Assembly (NCBI GenBank): GCA_963742035.1
Contig: CAVUKH010000005.1
Coordinates: 76,710 to 140,709 of the forward strand
Reading direction: 5' to 3'
DNA: 64,000 bases
Source: Bog-473 sp963742035
Lineage (GTDB): Bacteria; Actinomycetota; Acidimicrobiia; Acidimicrobiales; RAAP-2
A program made the translations under genes and the position numbers. The notes under the pieces were generated by a model, which was given only the letters and a program-made list of their open reading frames with translations, did no database searches and was not told the DNA's origin. Shown piece after piece: positions 35,748-44,281 of this stretch (within the stretch, counting starts at the first letter, position 1; every line of letters begins with the position of its first letter).

Positions 35748-36665
35748 GTGCAGCTGCACCAGCTCTCCTACGCCCTCGCCGTAGCGGAAGAGCGCAGCTT
35801 CACCCGGGCCGCCTCCCGCCTGCACCTGGCCCAGCCCTCGCTGTCGCGCCAGGTACGTCTGCTCGAGCACGACCTCGGCGTGGTGCTCTTCAACCGGGGA
35901 CCGGGTCAGGGCCCCGTCACCCTCACCCCCGACGGGGCCGCGCTGCTGCCCTTCATGCAACGGGTGCTGGCCGACGTGGAGGCCACCGGGGCGGAGGCCC
36001 GGGCCCTGTCGGGCATGGCCCGGGGGCGCCTGTCCGTCGGGGCCACCCCGAGCCTGATCACGAGCGCGCTGGCGCCGGCCCTGGTGGCCTTCCACGGCAG
36101 CCATCCGGGCATCGACCTGTCGGTGGTGGAAGCGGGGTCGCACCAGCTGGTCCCCCAGGTGGCGGCGGGCGAGGTCGACCTGGCCCTGGTGGTCCTGCCC
36201 GTGACCGATCCGCTCGTCGTCACCACTCCGCTGTTCGACGACCCGCTCGTGCTCGCCACCGCGCCCGACCACCCCTTCGCGGGCCGGCGGCGGGTCCGGG
36301 TGCGCGATCTCGACGGGCTCGACCTGGTGATGTTCCGGGAGGGGTACGACCTGCGCGCCGTGACGTTGTCCGCCTGCCAGGAGGCGGGAGTCGAGCCGCA
36401 TCTCGTCAGCGAGGGGGCCGAGATGGCGGGTGTGCTGTCCTTCGTGGCGGCCGGGCTCGGTGCGGCCGTGGTGCCGGCCATCGCGCTGCCGACCGACGGC
36501 TCGCTGGTCGGGATCCCGTTCGCCGCGCCCACGCTCAGCCGCACCGTCGCCCTGGCCCAGCGGGGTGACCGCGCCCTGGCGCGCCCGGCGCGGGCGCTGG
36601 CGGAGCATTTGCTGGGGCACCGACCGCCCGGATCCGCTGCTCCGACCCCGGAGCCCGGGGTTTAG
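35748..36665 (+). CDS. LysR-family transcriptional regulator
   Basis: About 305 residues. The N-terminal winged HTH is standard: LSYALAVAEERSFTRAASRL, then LAQPSLSRQVRLLEHDLG. The effector domain begins RGRLSVGATPSLITSALAP, the usual periplasmic-binding-like start. GTG 35748 is the start matching the family N-terminus. Divergent from sdhC, hence a candidate regulator of succinate dehydrogenase. The AAA+ gene follows ten bases downstream. Confidence 0.9.
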   Translation: MQLHQLSYALAVAEERSFTRAASRLHLAQPSLSRQVRLLEHDLGVVLFNRGPGQGPVTLTPDGAALLPFMQRVLADVEATGAEARALSGMARGRLSVGATPSLITSALAPALVAFHGSHPGIDLSVVEAGSHQLVPQVAAGEVDLALVVLPVTDPLVVTTPLFDDPLVLATAPDHPFAGRRRVRVRDLDGLDLVMFREGYDLRAVTLSACQEAGVEPHLVSEGAEMAGVLSFVAAGLGAAVVPAIALPTDGSLVGIPFAAPTLSRTVALAQRGDRALARPARALAEHLLGHRPPGSAAPTPEPGV

Positions 36666-36674
36666 GCTTCGTCC

Positions 36675-38153
36675 ATGGACGGCCCTTCCCCTCTCGACGA
36701 CCCCTCTGCGACCCCGCTCCCCGGCGGCCTCAAGCCCCCGGCCGACCTGCCCGGATCGATCGCCGACCTGCGCGCCGCGGGCTGGGAATCGGTGCCGGTG
36801 GCCGAGGAGATGCGGCGCAACACGGCCAAGCGCATTGCGGCGGGCACGTCGCTCGTGCCCGGCGTGCTCGGTTTCGAGGACACCGTGGTGCCCCAGCTCG
36901 AGAACGCCATCCTGGCCGGTCACGACATCATCCTGCTGGGCGAGCGGGGCCAGGCCAAGACACGGGTGATCCGCTCCTTGGTCGGGCTGCTCGACGAGTG
37001 GATGCCGATCGTCGCCGGCTCCGAGATCAACGACGACCCCTACAACCCGGTCTCGCGCTACGCCCTCGACCGCGTCGAGGAGCTGGGTGACGCCACGCCG
37101 GTCGCCTGGGTCCACCGCTCCCAGCGCTACGGGGAGAAGCTGGCCACCCCGGACACCTCCATCGCCGACCTCATCGGTGAAGTCGACCCAATCAAAATCG
37201 CCGAGGGCCGGTACCTGAGCGACGAGCTGGCGCTGCACTACGGCCTGATCCCGCGCGTCAACCGCGGCATCTTCGCCATCAACGAGCTGCCGGACCTCTC
37301 CGAGCGCATTCAGGTCGGGCTGCTCAACATCCTCGAGGAGCGCGACGTGCAGATCCGCGGTCACCGCATCCGGCTGCCGCTCGACATCACGCTCGTCGCC
37401 ACGGCCAACCCGGAGGACTACACCAACCGCGGCCGCATCATCACGCCGCTCAAGGACCGCTTCGGCGCGCAGATCCGCACCCACTACCCGTTCGAGACCA
37501 TGACCGAGGTCAGGATCATGGAGGGCGAGGCCGACCTGCCGACCGCGGGCGTGCCGGTCACCGTGCCCCCGTTCATGAAGGAGGTGGTGGCCGAAATCAG
37601 CCAGCTCGCCCGGCGCAGCACCCATCTCAACCAGCGCAGCGGCGTCTCGGTCCGCCTCTCCATCGCCAACTACGAGACGCTGGTCGCCTCCGCCGTCCGT
37701 CGGGCCCTGCGCACCGGCGAGCCGGTGGCGGTGCCGCGCATCAGCGACCTCTCGGCCCTCGTGCCGTCGACCCAGGGGAAGATTGAGGTCGAGGCCATGG
37801 AGGAGGGTCACGAGGACGAGGTGGTGGCCCAGCTGGTGGCCGCCGCCACCCTGGCCGTCTTCCGTCGCCGGGTCACGCTGGACGACCCGCAGTCGATTGT
37901 GGCCGCCTTCCACGAGCAGGTCGTCGTGCACGTGGGCGACGACCTGCCCTCCTCGGCCTACCTGGCCGTCCTGGCCGACGTGCCCGAGTTGGAGCCGCCG
38001 ACCCGCAAGCTGGCCGGTCCCGAGGCGGCCGAGGCCGAGTCGCCCGCGCTGATGGCCAGTGCCCTGGAGTTCCTCCTCGAGGGGCTGCACCTGACCAAGC
38101 GGTTGAACAAGGACGCGTCCGGGGCACGCGCCCTCTACCGCGGGCGCAAGTAA
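36675..38153 (+). CDS. BchI/MoxR-like AAA+ ATPase
   Basis: About 492 residues. Walker A is LLGERGQAKTRVIRSL (residues ~87-102), with Ala in place of the usual Gly before the Lys, as in this subfamily. The Walker-B-like segment is GIFAINELPDL. It also has the sensor region LVATANPEDYTNRGRIITPL and an arginine-rich DRFGAQIRTHYP. It resembles the magnesium-chelatase I subunit and MoxR group, which work with VWA-domain partners. Directly followed by such a partner 24 bases downstream. Probable role: ATP-driven remodelling or metal insertion; the target is unknown. Confidence 0.82.
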   Translation: MDGPSPLDDPSATPLPGGLKPPADLPGSIADLRAAGWESVPVAEEMRRNTAKRIAAGTSLVPGVLGFEDTVVPQLENAILAGHDIILLGERGQAKTRVIRSLVGLLDEWMPIVAGSEINDDPYNPVSRYALDRVEELGDATPVAWVHRSQRYGEKLATPDTSIADLIGEVDPIKIAEGRYLSDELALHYGLIPRVNRGIFAINELPDLSERIQVGLLNILEERDVQIRGHRIRLPLDITLVATANPEDYTNRGRIITPLKDRFGAQIRTHYPFETMTEVRIMEGEADLPTAGVPVTVPPFMKEVVAEISQLARRSTHLNQRSGVSVRLSIANYETLVASAVRRALRTGEPVAVPRISDLSALVPSTQGKIEVEAMEEGHEDEVVAQLVAAATLAVFRRRVTLDDPQSIVAAFHEQVVVHVGDDLPSSAYLAVLADVPELEPPTRKLAGPEAAEAESPALMASALEFLLEGLHLTKRLNKDASGARALYRGRK

Positions 38154-38177
38154 GCCCGCAGGAAGCACGGCACGCCC

Positions 38178-40184
38178 ATGAGCGCCCGCTACGACTATTC
38201 GGAATGGGACGGCACGCAGGAATTCGCCGACCTCGACCCCGACGACCTGTTGGCCGGCCTCACCGACGACCTCCTGGCCGGGGGTGACCTCGACGACGCA
38301 CTGCGGCGACTGCTGCGCAGCGGCTTCCGCAATGCCGACGGGGAGCAGGTCCCCGGATTGCGCGACATGCTCGAGCAGTTGCGGCGTCGGCGGGCCGAGA
38401 TGCTGGCCGAGGGCGACCCGGACGGCCGCATGGCCGAGCTCACCCGTCAGCTCGACGAGATAGAGCAGGACGAGCGCGCCGCCATCGACGAGTTGGTCGA
38501 GGAAGCGCACGGCTCGGGTGACCAACGCCGCTCCGAGGTGACCGACGACGTCGCCACCGAGCGCCGCATGGCGCTCGACCTCCAACCGGACGACCCGGCC
38601 GGGCGCGTCAGCAGCCTGCAGCACTACGACTTCGTCTCCTCCGAGGCGCGCGAGCGCTTCGAGGAGCTGGTCGAGGAGCTCCGGCGCGAGATGGCGGACA
38701 CCTTCTTCGAGGGTGCCTCCGACGCGCTGTCCAACATGGACGCCGAGCAGATGCAGCGCATGCGCGACGCCTACGACGCGCTGAACACCATGCTCGAGCA
38801 GCGCGAGCGCGGGGACGACCTCGACCCGACGTTCGAGGAGTTCATGGCGCAGTTCGGCGACATGTTCCCGGGCAACCCGCAGAGCCTCGACGAGCTCCTG
38901 GAGCAACTGGCCGAGCGCATGGCCGCCGCCCAGGCGGTGTGGAATTCCATGAGCCCCGAGCAACAGGCGCAGCTGCGGAGCCTGATGGACTCGGTGCTCG
39001 AGGACATGGACCTGCGCTGGCAGGTGGAGCGCCTGGCCCAGAACCTCCAGCGCGCCGTGCCCGATGCCGGCTGGCAGAAGTCCTACGACTTCAACGGCGA
39101 GGGCCCCATGGGGCTCAGCCAGGCCACCGACCTGGCCACCCAGCTGGGCCAGCTCGATCGTATGGAGGAGGTCCTGCAGTCGGCCTCGACCCCGGCGGCG
39201 CTGGGTGAGATCGACCTGGACCAGGTGCGCCAGCACATGGGCGAGGACGCGGCGCGGGCGCTCGACCGCCTGGCCAACCTGACCAAGTCGCTGGCCGACG
39301 CCGGGCTGATCGAACAACACGGCGGGCGCATTGAGCTGACGCCCCAGGGCGTGCGGCGCCTGGGTCAGAAGGCGCTGGCCGACCTCTTCGGCCAGATCAA
39401 CAAGGACCGCATCGGTGACCACTCCGCGCTGCGCACCGGGACCGGGCACGACCGTGAGGAGACGACGAAGACCTACGAGTACGGGGACCCCCTCAACCTG
39501 CACCTGTCCACCACGGTGCACAACGCGGTGCGCCGGGGCGGCTCGGGCGTACCCGTGCGTCTCACGCCCGAGGACTTCGAGGTGGTCGAGGTCGAGGCGC
39601 TGAGCCGCTCGGCCACGGTGCTGGCCGTCGACCTCTCCATGTCGATGCCCATGCGGGACAACTTCGTACCGGCCAAGCGCATGGCCATGGCCCTGCAGAC
39701 CCTCATCTCGTCGAAATTCCCCCGCGACTATCTCGGGATCGTCGGCTTCTCCGAGATCGCCCGCGAGATACGGCCCGACGAGGTGCCGACGGCCATGTGG
39801 GACTACGTCTACGGCACCAACCTGCAGCACGCGCTGGCCCTGGGCCGCCGCATGCTGGCGCACGAGCACGGGACCAAGCAGATCATCGTCGTCACCGACG
39901 GCGAGCCGACGGCGCACATCGACGACGTCGGCGAGGTCTGGTTCAACTACCCGCCGATCCCCGAGACACTGCGGCGGACGATGGCCGAGGTCATCCGTTG
40001 CACCCGGGCCGGCATCGTCATCAACACGTTCGCCCTCGACCTGCAGCGCACCCACTACCCCTTCGTGGAGCAGATCGCCCGAGTCAACGGTGGCCGCACC
40101 TTCTACACGACACCAGACGCGCTGGGCGGCTACGTGCTGGTCGACTTCCTTCAGCACCGCCGGGTCCTGCGTCCCGCCGGTTAG
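38178..40184 (+). CDS. VWA-domain protein, partner of the AAA+ ATPase
   Basis: About 668 residues. The N-terminal ~400 residues are acidic and helical, with Glu/Asp/Gln-rich coiled-coil character. The C-terminal VWA domain carries a metal-ion-dependent adhesion site: Asp485-x-Ser487-x-Ser489 in AVDLSMSMPM, a Thr in VYGTNLQHAL, and VTDGEPTAH. This matches the two-gene architecture of chelatase D-like or MoxR-associated proteins. The conserved intact MIDAS suggests metal-dependent binding of a client. Confidence 0.85.
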   Translation: MSARYDYSEWDGTQEFADLDPDDLLAGLTDDLLAGGDLDDALRRLLRSGFRNADGEQVPGLRDMLEQLRRRRAEMLAEGDPDGRMAELTRQLDEIEQDERAAIDELVEEAHGSGDQRRSEVTDDVATERRMALDLQPDDPAGRVSSLQHYDFVSSEARERFEELVEELRREMADTFFEGASDALSNMDAEQMQRMRDAYDALNTMLEQRERGDDLDPTFEEFMAQFGDMFPGNPQSLDELLEQLAERMAAAQAVWNSMSPEQQAQLRSLMDSVLEDMDLRWQVERLAQNLQRAVPDAGWQKSYDFNGEGPMGLSQATDLATQLGQLDRMEEVLQSASTPAALGEIDLDQVRQHMGEDAARALDRLANLTKSLADAGLIEQHGGRIELTPQGVRRLGQKALADLFGQINKDRIGDHSALRTGTGHDREETTKTYEYGDPLNLHLSTTVHNAVRRGGSGVPVRLTPEDFEVVEVEALSRSATVLAVDLSMSMPMRDNFVPAKRMAMALQTLISSKFPRDYLGIVGFSEIAREIRPDEVPTAMWDYVYGTNLQHALALGRRMLAHEHGTKQIIVVTDGEPTAHIDDVGEVWFNYPPIPETLRRTMAEVIRCTRAGIVINTFALDLQRTHYPFVEQIARVNGGRTFYTTPDALGGYVLVDFLQHRRVLRPAG

Positions 40185-40398
40185 GCACCGGCCCGCCCGG
40201 TTCGGGCAGTTCCGGGCCTCATTCGGGGCCTTCGGACCCCGCCGGGCGAATTCCTCGGAGAAATCGGGCCCGCGAGCCCGGAGTGGCCTGAAACAGGCTC
40301 TCAACTGGGTTTTCGCACACGATGGACGCCCGGTTCGAGGCTGCACCACGCACAATTCGTGCCTGGAGCAGCCAATTTCCCCTTGCGCCAGGGGGGTG

Positions 40399-40440
40399 TG
40401 TAGTGAAAGATGGCAGGACTACACCGCTGTAACTACACCG
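40399..40440 (+). promoter_or_regulatory. Repeat elements upstream of whiB
   Basis: ACTACACCG occurs at 40418-40426 and again at 40432-40440, with TGTAGT (40399-40404) as an inverted half. The two direct copies are spaced 14 bases, so they are possible regulator sites. They lie in the 289-base intergenic stretch before the whiB gene (40185-40473), in which I see no other gene. Confidence 0.4.
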
Positions 40441-40473
40441 ATGCCACCTGAGGCGAGAAGGGGGGCGAACCCA

Positions 40474-40761
40474 GTGCCAGTTGACATAGTCACCACGCTC
40501 TACGGTCGCCAGGAACGAAGCTGGCAGTTGCAGGCCAACTGCATGGGGGTCGACCCCGACCTGTTCTTCCCGGAGCGCGGCGCGTCCACCCGCGAGGCCA
40601 AGGAGGTCTGCCGAGGGTGTGTCGTGCGTGAGGACTGCCTCGAGTACGCCTTGGCCAACGGCGAGAAGTTCGGCATCTGGGGCGGCATGAGCGAGCGGGA
40701 ACGCCGCCGCCTGCGCCGGGCCCGCGCCCTGGCCCGTCGGGACGTGGTCAGCGCCTCCTGA
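40474..40761 (+). CDS. WhiB-family Fe-S transcriptional regulator
   Basis: About 95 residues. The four cluster cysteines are Cys23 (ANCMG) and Cys46, Cys49 and Cys55 (CRGCVVREDC). The G-(I/V)-W-G-G turn is GIWGG, followed by a basic DNA-binding tail (RERRRLRRARALARR). GTG 40474 is preferred because a G-rich ribosome site lies upstream; ATG 40441 in the same frame would add 11 residues. WhiB proteins are confined to actinobacteria and their phages, so this supports the host assignment. Confidence 0.92.
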   Translation: MPVDIVTTLYGRQERSWQLQANCMGVDPDLFFPERGASTREAKEVCRGCVVREDCLEYALANGEKFGIWGGMSERERRRLRRARALARRDVVSAS

Positions 40762-40781
40762 GGAGGGCCACCTCTTCAGCC

Positions 40782-41637
40782 TCACGAATTCTCCGGGAGC
40801 CGGGACTCCACCGTCGCTTCCTCCGACAGGCCGAGCTCCGCTCGTCTGTCGGAGGGCACGGTGGCCAGGACCGCTTCGGGGATGAGCCCCACCAGCTCGC
40901 CGCCTTCGACGCGGCCGCCCTGCTCACCGGTCAGCTCCGCCACCCGGTCGTAGAGCCGTGCAGGCCCGTAGCGGCCCGGGTCGACCAGGTTGCACGAGAC
41001 CTGGGCCCGCGTGCCGACGGCCAGGCCCAGCGCCCGCACCTCGGGACTCCGGACCAGGGGCGCCACCCGGCGGGCCACCTCGGCCGAGGACACCCAGACG
41101 TTGTAGGCCACCAGCACGCGGCGGGCGCCGACGGCGGTGGCGCCGTGGCGGGGGTCGGCCCGGGCCGGGCCGTGGTCGGGGGTCAACCCGTCGGGCGGTG
41201 ACCCGAAGGCCAGGCGGCGGACGTCGGGCAGGGTCCGGACCCCTCCGCCCGCCAAGGGCCCGTAGAGGAAGCTCGGCACCCCCGATTCCGTGCCCAGCCA
41301 CCGGGCGAAGCGGTCCCGCAGGGCCACGGCCGATGGTGAGGTCCTCGGGGGCCGGTCGGCCCGGCTCGTAGGGGACGAAGGGCACCACGTCGAGGACGCC
41401 GAGCCGGGGATGGGCACCGCTGTGGTGGGTCAGGTCGAGCGTGGCCAGGGTGGCGGTGGCCAGAGCCCGGGAGGCCTCGGCCACCAGCTCGGCGGATCCG
41501 GCGAGGGTGAAGACGGTCCGGTTGTGGTCGGGGTCGGAGTGCCGATGGAGCAACGCGGGCCCGGCGGCCACAGCCAGTTGGTCCAGGGCGGTCTCGTCGC
41601 GTCCCTCACTGACGTTGACGACGCACTCGAAGAGCAC
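40782..41637 (-). pseudogene. Glutamate formiminotransferase-like gene with a +1 frameshift
   Basis: The N-terminal part (GTG 41637) encodes ECVVNVSEGRDETAL, then THHSGAHPRLGVLDVVPFVP, the catalytic-His region of formiminotransferases. Near 41335-41350 the similarity moves to the +1 frame, which continues as VALRDRFARWLGTESGVPSF, LYGPLAGGGVRTLPDVRR and on to the stop at 40782. Together they give ~285 residues, full length for the stand-alone enzyme that moves the formimino group from formiminoglutamate to tetrahydrofolate. A single-base insertion explains it. The neighbouring genes are both whiB. Confidence 0.7.
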
Positions 41638-41753
41638 GGCGCCAGCGTGGCACGCCGACGCGTCCTTCGAGTGCAGGCCCACCGGCGACGCCGGCCGGCG
41701 CGGGGCCTCTGAGGCGACGGCTTACGAGGCGCAGGGCCTACGAATCGTGCGGC

Positions 41754-41999
41754 CTACTTGGCCACGACGGCCGGTGAGAGGCGGCGGCGGCGCAGAATAC
41801 GGCGGCGCTCACGCTCGGAGGCACCACCCCAGACCCCGTGGTCGATGTGATGCTCGAGGGCGTACTCGAGGCACGCCTCCGAGACGGGGCACTCGGCGCA
41901 GATGCGCTGGGCCACGAGCACGCCCATGCCGTCATTGGGGAAGAACACATCCGGTGCAACTTCTTTGCACTTGCCCCCGGCCATCCAATCGGTATTCAT
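41754..41999 (-). CDS. WhiB-family Fe-S transcriptional regulator (second)
   Basis: About 81 residues. Cluster cysteines Cys11 (GGKCKEV), Cys34, Cys37 and Cys43 (CAECPVSEAC), then GVWGG and a basic tail RERRRILRRRR. Shorter than the first WhiB but with all landmarks. The start at ATG 41999 has the usual length for the family's WhiB1-like branch. It reads away from the gene at 42170; about 170 bases of divergent regulatory DNA lie between. Confidence 0.92.
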   Translation of the reverse strand: MNTDWMAGGKCKEVAPDVFFPNDGMGVLVAQRICAECPVSEACLEYALEHHIDHGVWGGASERERRRILRRRRLSPAVVAK

Positions 42000-42169
42000 C
42001 GTTCGGCTCCCTTTTCATGCACCATTTTACGGGAGCACCCAGTTCAGAGCCAGGTTATTGGGATAGGAAGTTCCTAAGAATCCAAGGCCCGATTCGCGTT
42101 CTACCAGGGAGAATGTCGCTCCGCCCCCCGGGGCTACGCTGGCCCCGAACGCCGATGCCAGGAGGTGCC

Positions 42170-42463
42170 ATGTCCCCGGACACCGAGGAAGTCGCAGTCG
42201 AAGAAGGTGAGCCGGTCGAGCCCATCGGGCACGTGCGCGTCGTCTACCTGGGTCCCGTCGCCCCCCACTGGGAGGTCCAGTCCGACTACGGCCCGCCCGA
42301 GGTGATTGAGCAGTTCCGGGAGCGGGTGCTGGCCCGGCTGGTGCTCCTGCCCCCGCACGACCCCCAGTTCCGGCGCAACAGCGAGCGCGTCGTCCGTGAC
42401 GCGGAACGCGAGCAGCTGGCGCTCGAGTGGGTGCTCGACTGGGGCGAGGAAGCCGAGGCCTGA
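42170..42463 (+). CDS. Small hypothetical protein
   Basis: About 97 residues. Start ATG 42170 is backed by a strong AGGAGGTG site four bases upstream. The sequence is acidic, with a coherent strand HVRVVYLGPVAPHWEVQSDY and a helical end (FRERVLARLVLLPPHDPQF). No family recognised. It lies divergent from a whiB gene. Confidence 0.65.
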   Translation: MSPDTEEVAVEEGEPVEPIGHVRVVYLGPVAPHWEVQSDYGPPEVIEQFRERVLARLVLLPPHDPQFRRNSERVVRDAEREQLALEWVLDWGEEAEA

Positions 42464-42610
42464 GGCTGGTCCCGGGGCCGGCGGGCCTGGGATTTCTCTG
42501 CACCCAAGTTGCTCCCCACGAGCCACTCGGCGACACCTTCGCGGTGAAACCATTGCGCCGTTGTTGTTGAAACGTTGCGGACACCGAGTCCGCTCGGAGG
42601 GGGAGACAAC

Positions 42611-42988
42611 GTGGGAGACACGTACACCATGGACGGGGCCACAGTGGTCCAGGTCAGGGAGCTGATCGGCACGCTGTCCGACGACGAGGCGGCGCTGGTG
42701 CGCACGCTCACGCCGGCGGACCTGACAGAGGCGGCCCGGGTCGAGCACCTGTTCGACCTCGTCGACCTACTGAGGACGATCCGTGACGACGAGGCCATGG
42801 CCGAGTACGTCTATGCGATCGCACCGGGGTGGGACGGCACCATCGAGTCGCTGCTGGTGGGAGGACGGGTCACCACGGCCTTCACCCGGTTCGAGCTCGA
42901 GAGCTGTGGCGCCGGGGCGGCTGCTCCGACGCGCGCCGTGCCGGCAGGACGCGGCCGGCTCCTGCGGTCGCTCACCTCAGTCGGCTGA
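42611..42988 (+). CDS. Hypothetical acidic protein
   Basis: About 125 residues. GTG 42611 follows GGAGGGGGAG about nine bases upstream. The helical N-terminal half (VVQVRELIGTLSDDEAAL) and an aromatic VYAIAPGWDGTIESLLVGG stretch are coding-like; the C-terminus is low complexity. No recognised family. Confidence 0.5.
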   Translation: MGDTYTMDGATVVQVRELIGTLSDDEAALVRTLTPADLTEAARVEHLFDLVDLLRTIRDDEAMAEYVYAIAPGWDGTIESLLVGGRVTTAFTRFELESCGAGAAAPTRAVPAGRGRLLRSLTSVG

Positions 42989-43066
42989 CCCGATCGGTGG
43001 GCTGACGCGTCACTTGGCGAACGGCGGTTCCGCGGGCGTTGACGCCGGCGGGGCGCCGGGACGCGT

Positions 43067-44272
43067 TCAGTCCAGCAGTCCGATACGGGCCAGCCACAAC
43101 CCGGGCGCGTCCACCTCGGCGGGGGTGGGCAGGTCCAGCTCGTCCGACCACAGGCGGGCGAGCGCGCTCTCGTCGGCCCGCTCCAGCACGCCGGCGACGA
43201 AGGCGCGCCCGCGGTCGACCTCGTCCTGACCGACGTCGAGACCGAACAGGCCGGCGAAGGCCTGCTCGCCCTTCCCCTCCTCAATGCGGTAGCGGTACCA
43301 GGCCTCGCGCAAAGCCGAGGGCGACGACGTCAGCGACTCGGCGATGCCGGCGGTGATGTGGTCCACGTAGGCGCCGATGGCCGTGGTCTGCGCCGTCAGC
43401 GCGGCGGAGATACTGCGCTGCTCGGGACTGATGAGGTCGGAGAGCAAGGCCTCGGGATCGCCCAAGGCCTCCTCCAGCGAGACCTGGTCGCCCAGCCCCT
43501 CACCGAGACGTTCCACGATGGAGCGCTGCGCCGCCGCGGCGTGGGCCGACGCGTCGCCGAGCAACGTCATGAGTGAGCTGCGCACGCCGGGTCGCGTCAG
43601 CACGGCGTGCATGGTGAGCTCGCGCAGGCAGACCCAGAGCTGCACCTCCTGCAGCGGGAGGCTCCAGTCCTCGGCGAACCGGCTCACGTTGCCCGGGACG
43701 AGCAGCAGGGTGGGCGACTCGGGCCAGGGCAACGGCAAGGCGTACTGCCCGAAGGCCCGACGGGCCAGGTGACCCGCAGCCGAGCCGAACTGCATGCCGA
43801 GGAAGACGGGGCCGAGTGTCAGAGCGAACTGCCCGAGGAGCCCGCTGAGGCCGCCCGACGTGTCGGGGTCGAGCTCACTCAGGTCGAGCGACGTCGGGAC
43901 CGCGGCCGCGCCCTGCTGCTGCGCTTCGACCATCGACTTGAGGACGGGCCGGTAGGCGGTGAGGACACGGAAGCTCCACTGTCCCGGCCCGACGGTCTCG
44001 AAGGAGATGCCGCCGGCACCGGAGGCGGGGCCTATCCCGGTTGCCTCGACCACATGCAGCTCGGCCACGCGGGCGAGGTCTTCGAAGGCGATGCGCACCA
44101 GGGGATCGGGATTCTCGTCCTCGCCGCCGTCGGTGGCCACACCGAAGGCAAGCGTGCGGGCGGCCTCGAACCAGCTGTCGGCCGACCCCGGGCCCGAACC
44201 GATGACCTTCATAAGGTCACCGAGGAGGCCTCCCATCGGGTTGTCGGGGTCGCTGGAACCGAACATGCTCAC
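43067..44272 (-). CDS. Zincin-2/DUF2342-like protein with altered active site
   Basis: About 401 residues. It looks like the actinobacterial zinc-dependent metalloprotease/putative hydrolase family (DUF2342, TIGR03624-like): a Gly/Asp-rich start, FEAARTLAFGVATDG, LGPVFLGMQFGSAAGHLARR and FAEDWSLPLQEVQLWVCLRE. At the position where the family has a HExxH-type signature, this protein reads RELTMH, so the first His is replaced by Arg; the zinc site may be lost. Cytosolic; function unknown. Confidence 0.65.
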   Translation of the reverse strand: MSMFGSSDPDNPMGGLLGDLMKVIGSGPGSADSWFEAARTLAFGVATDGGEDENPDPLVRIAFEDLARVAELHVVEATGIGPASGAGGISFETVGPGQWSFRVLTAYRPVLKSMVEAQQQGAAAVPTSLDLSELDPDTSGGLSGLLGQFALTLGPVFLGMQFGSAAGHLARRAFGQYALPLPWPESPTLLLVPGNVSRFAEDWSLPLQEVQLWVCLRELTMHAVLTRPGVRSSLMTLLGDASAHAAAAQRSIVERLGEGLGDQVSLEEALGDPEALLSDLISPEQRSISAALTAQTTAIGAYVDHITAGIAESLTSSPSALREAWYRYRIEEGKGEQAFAGLFGLDVGQDEVDRGRAFVAGVLERADESALARLWSDELDLPTPAEVDAPGLWLARIGLLD

Positions 44273-44281
44273 CCTCGCATG

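Noticed and set aside
35625..40355. A very long open frame on the minus strand opposite the LysR, AAA+ and VWA genes
   Set aside because: It is the antisense shadow of GC-rich genes with clear domains; it has no recognisable motif, and the plus-strand genes are full length.
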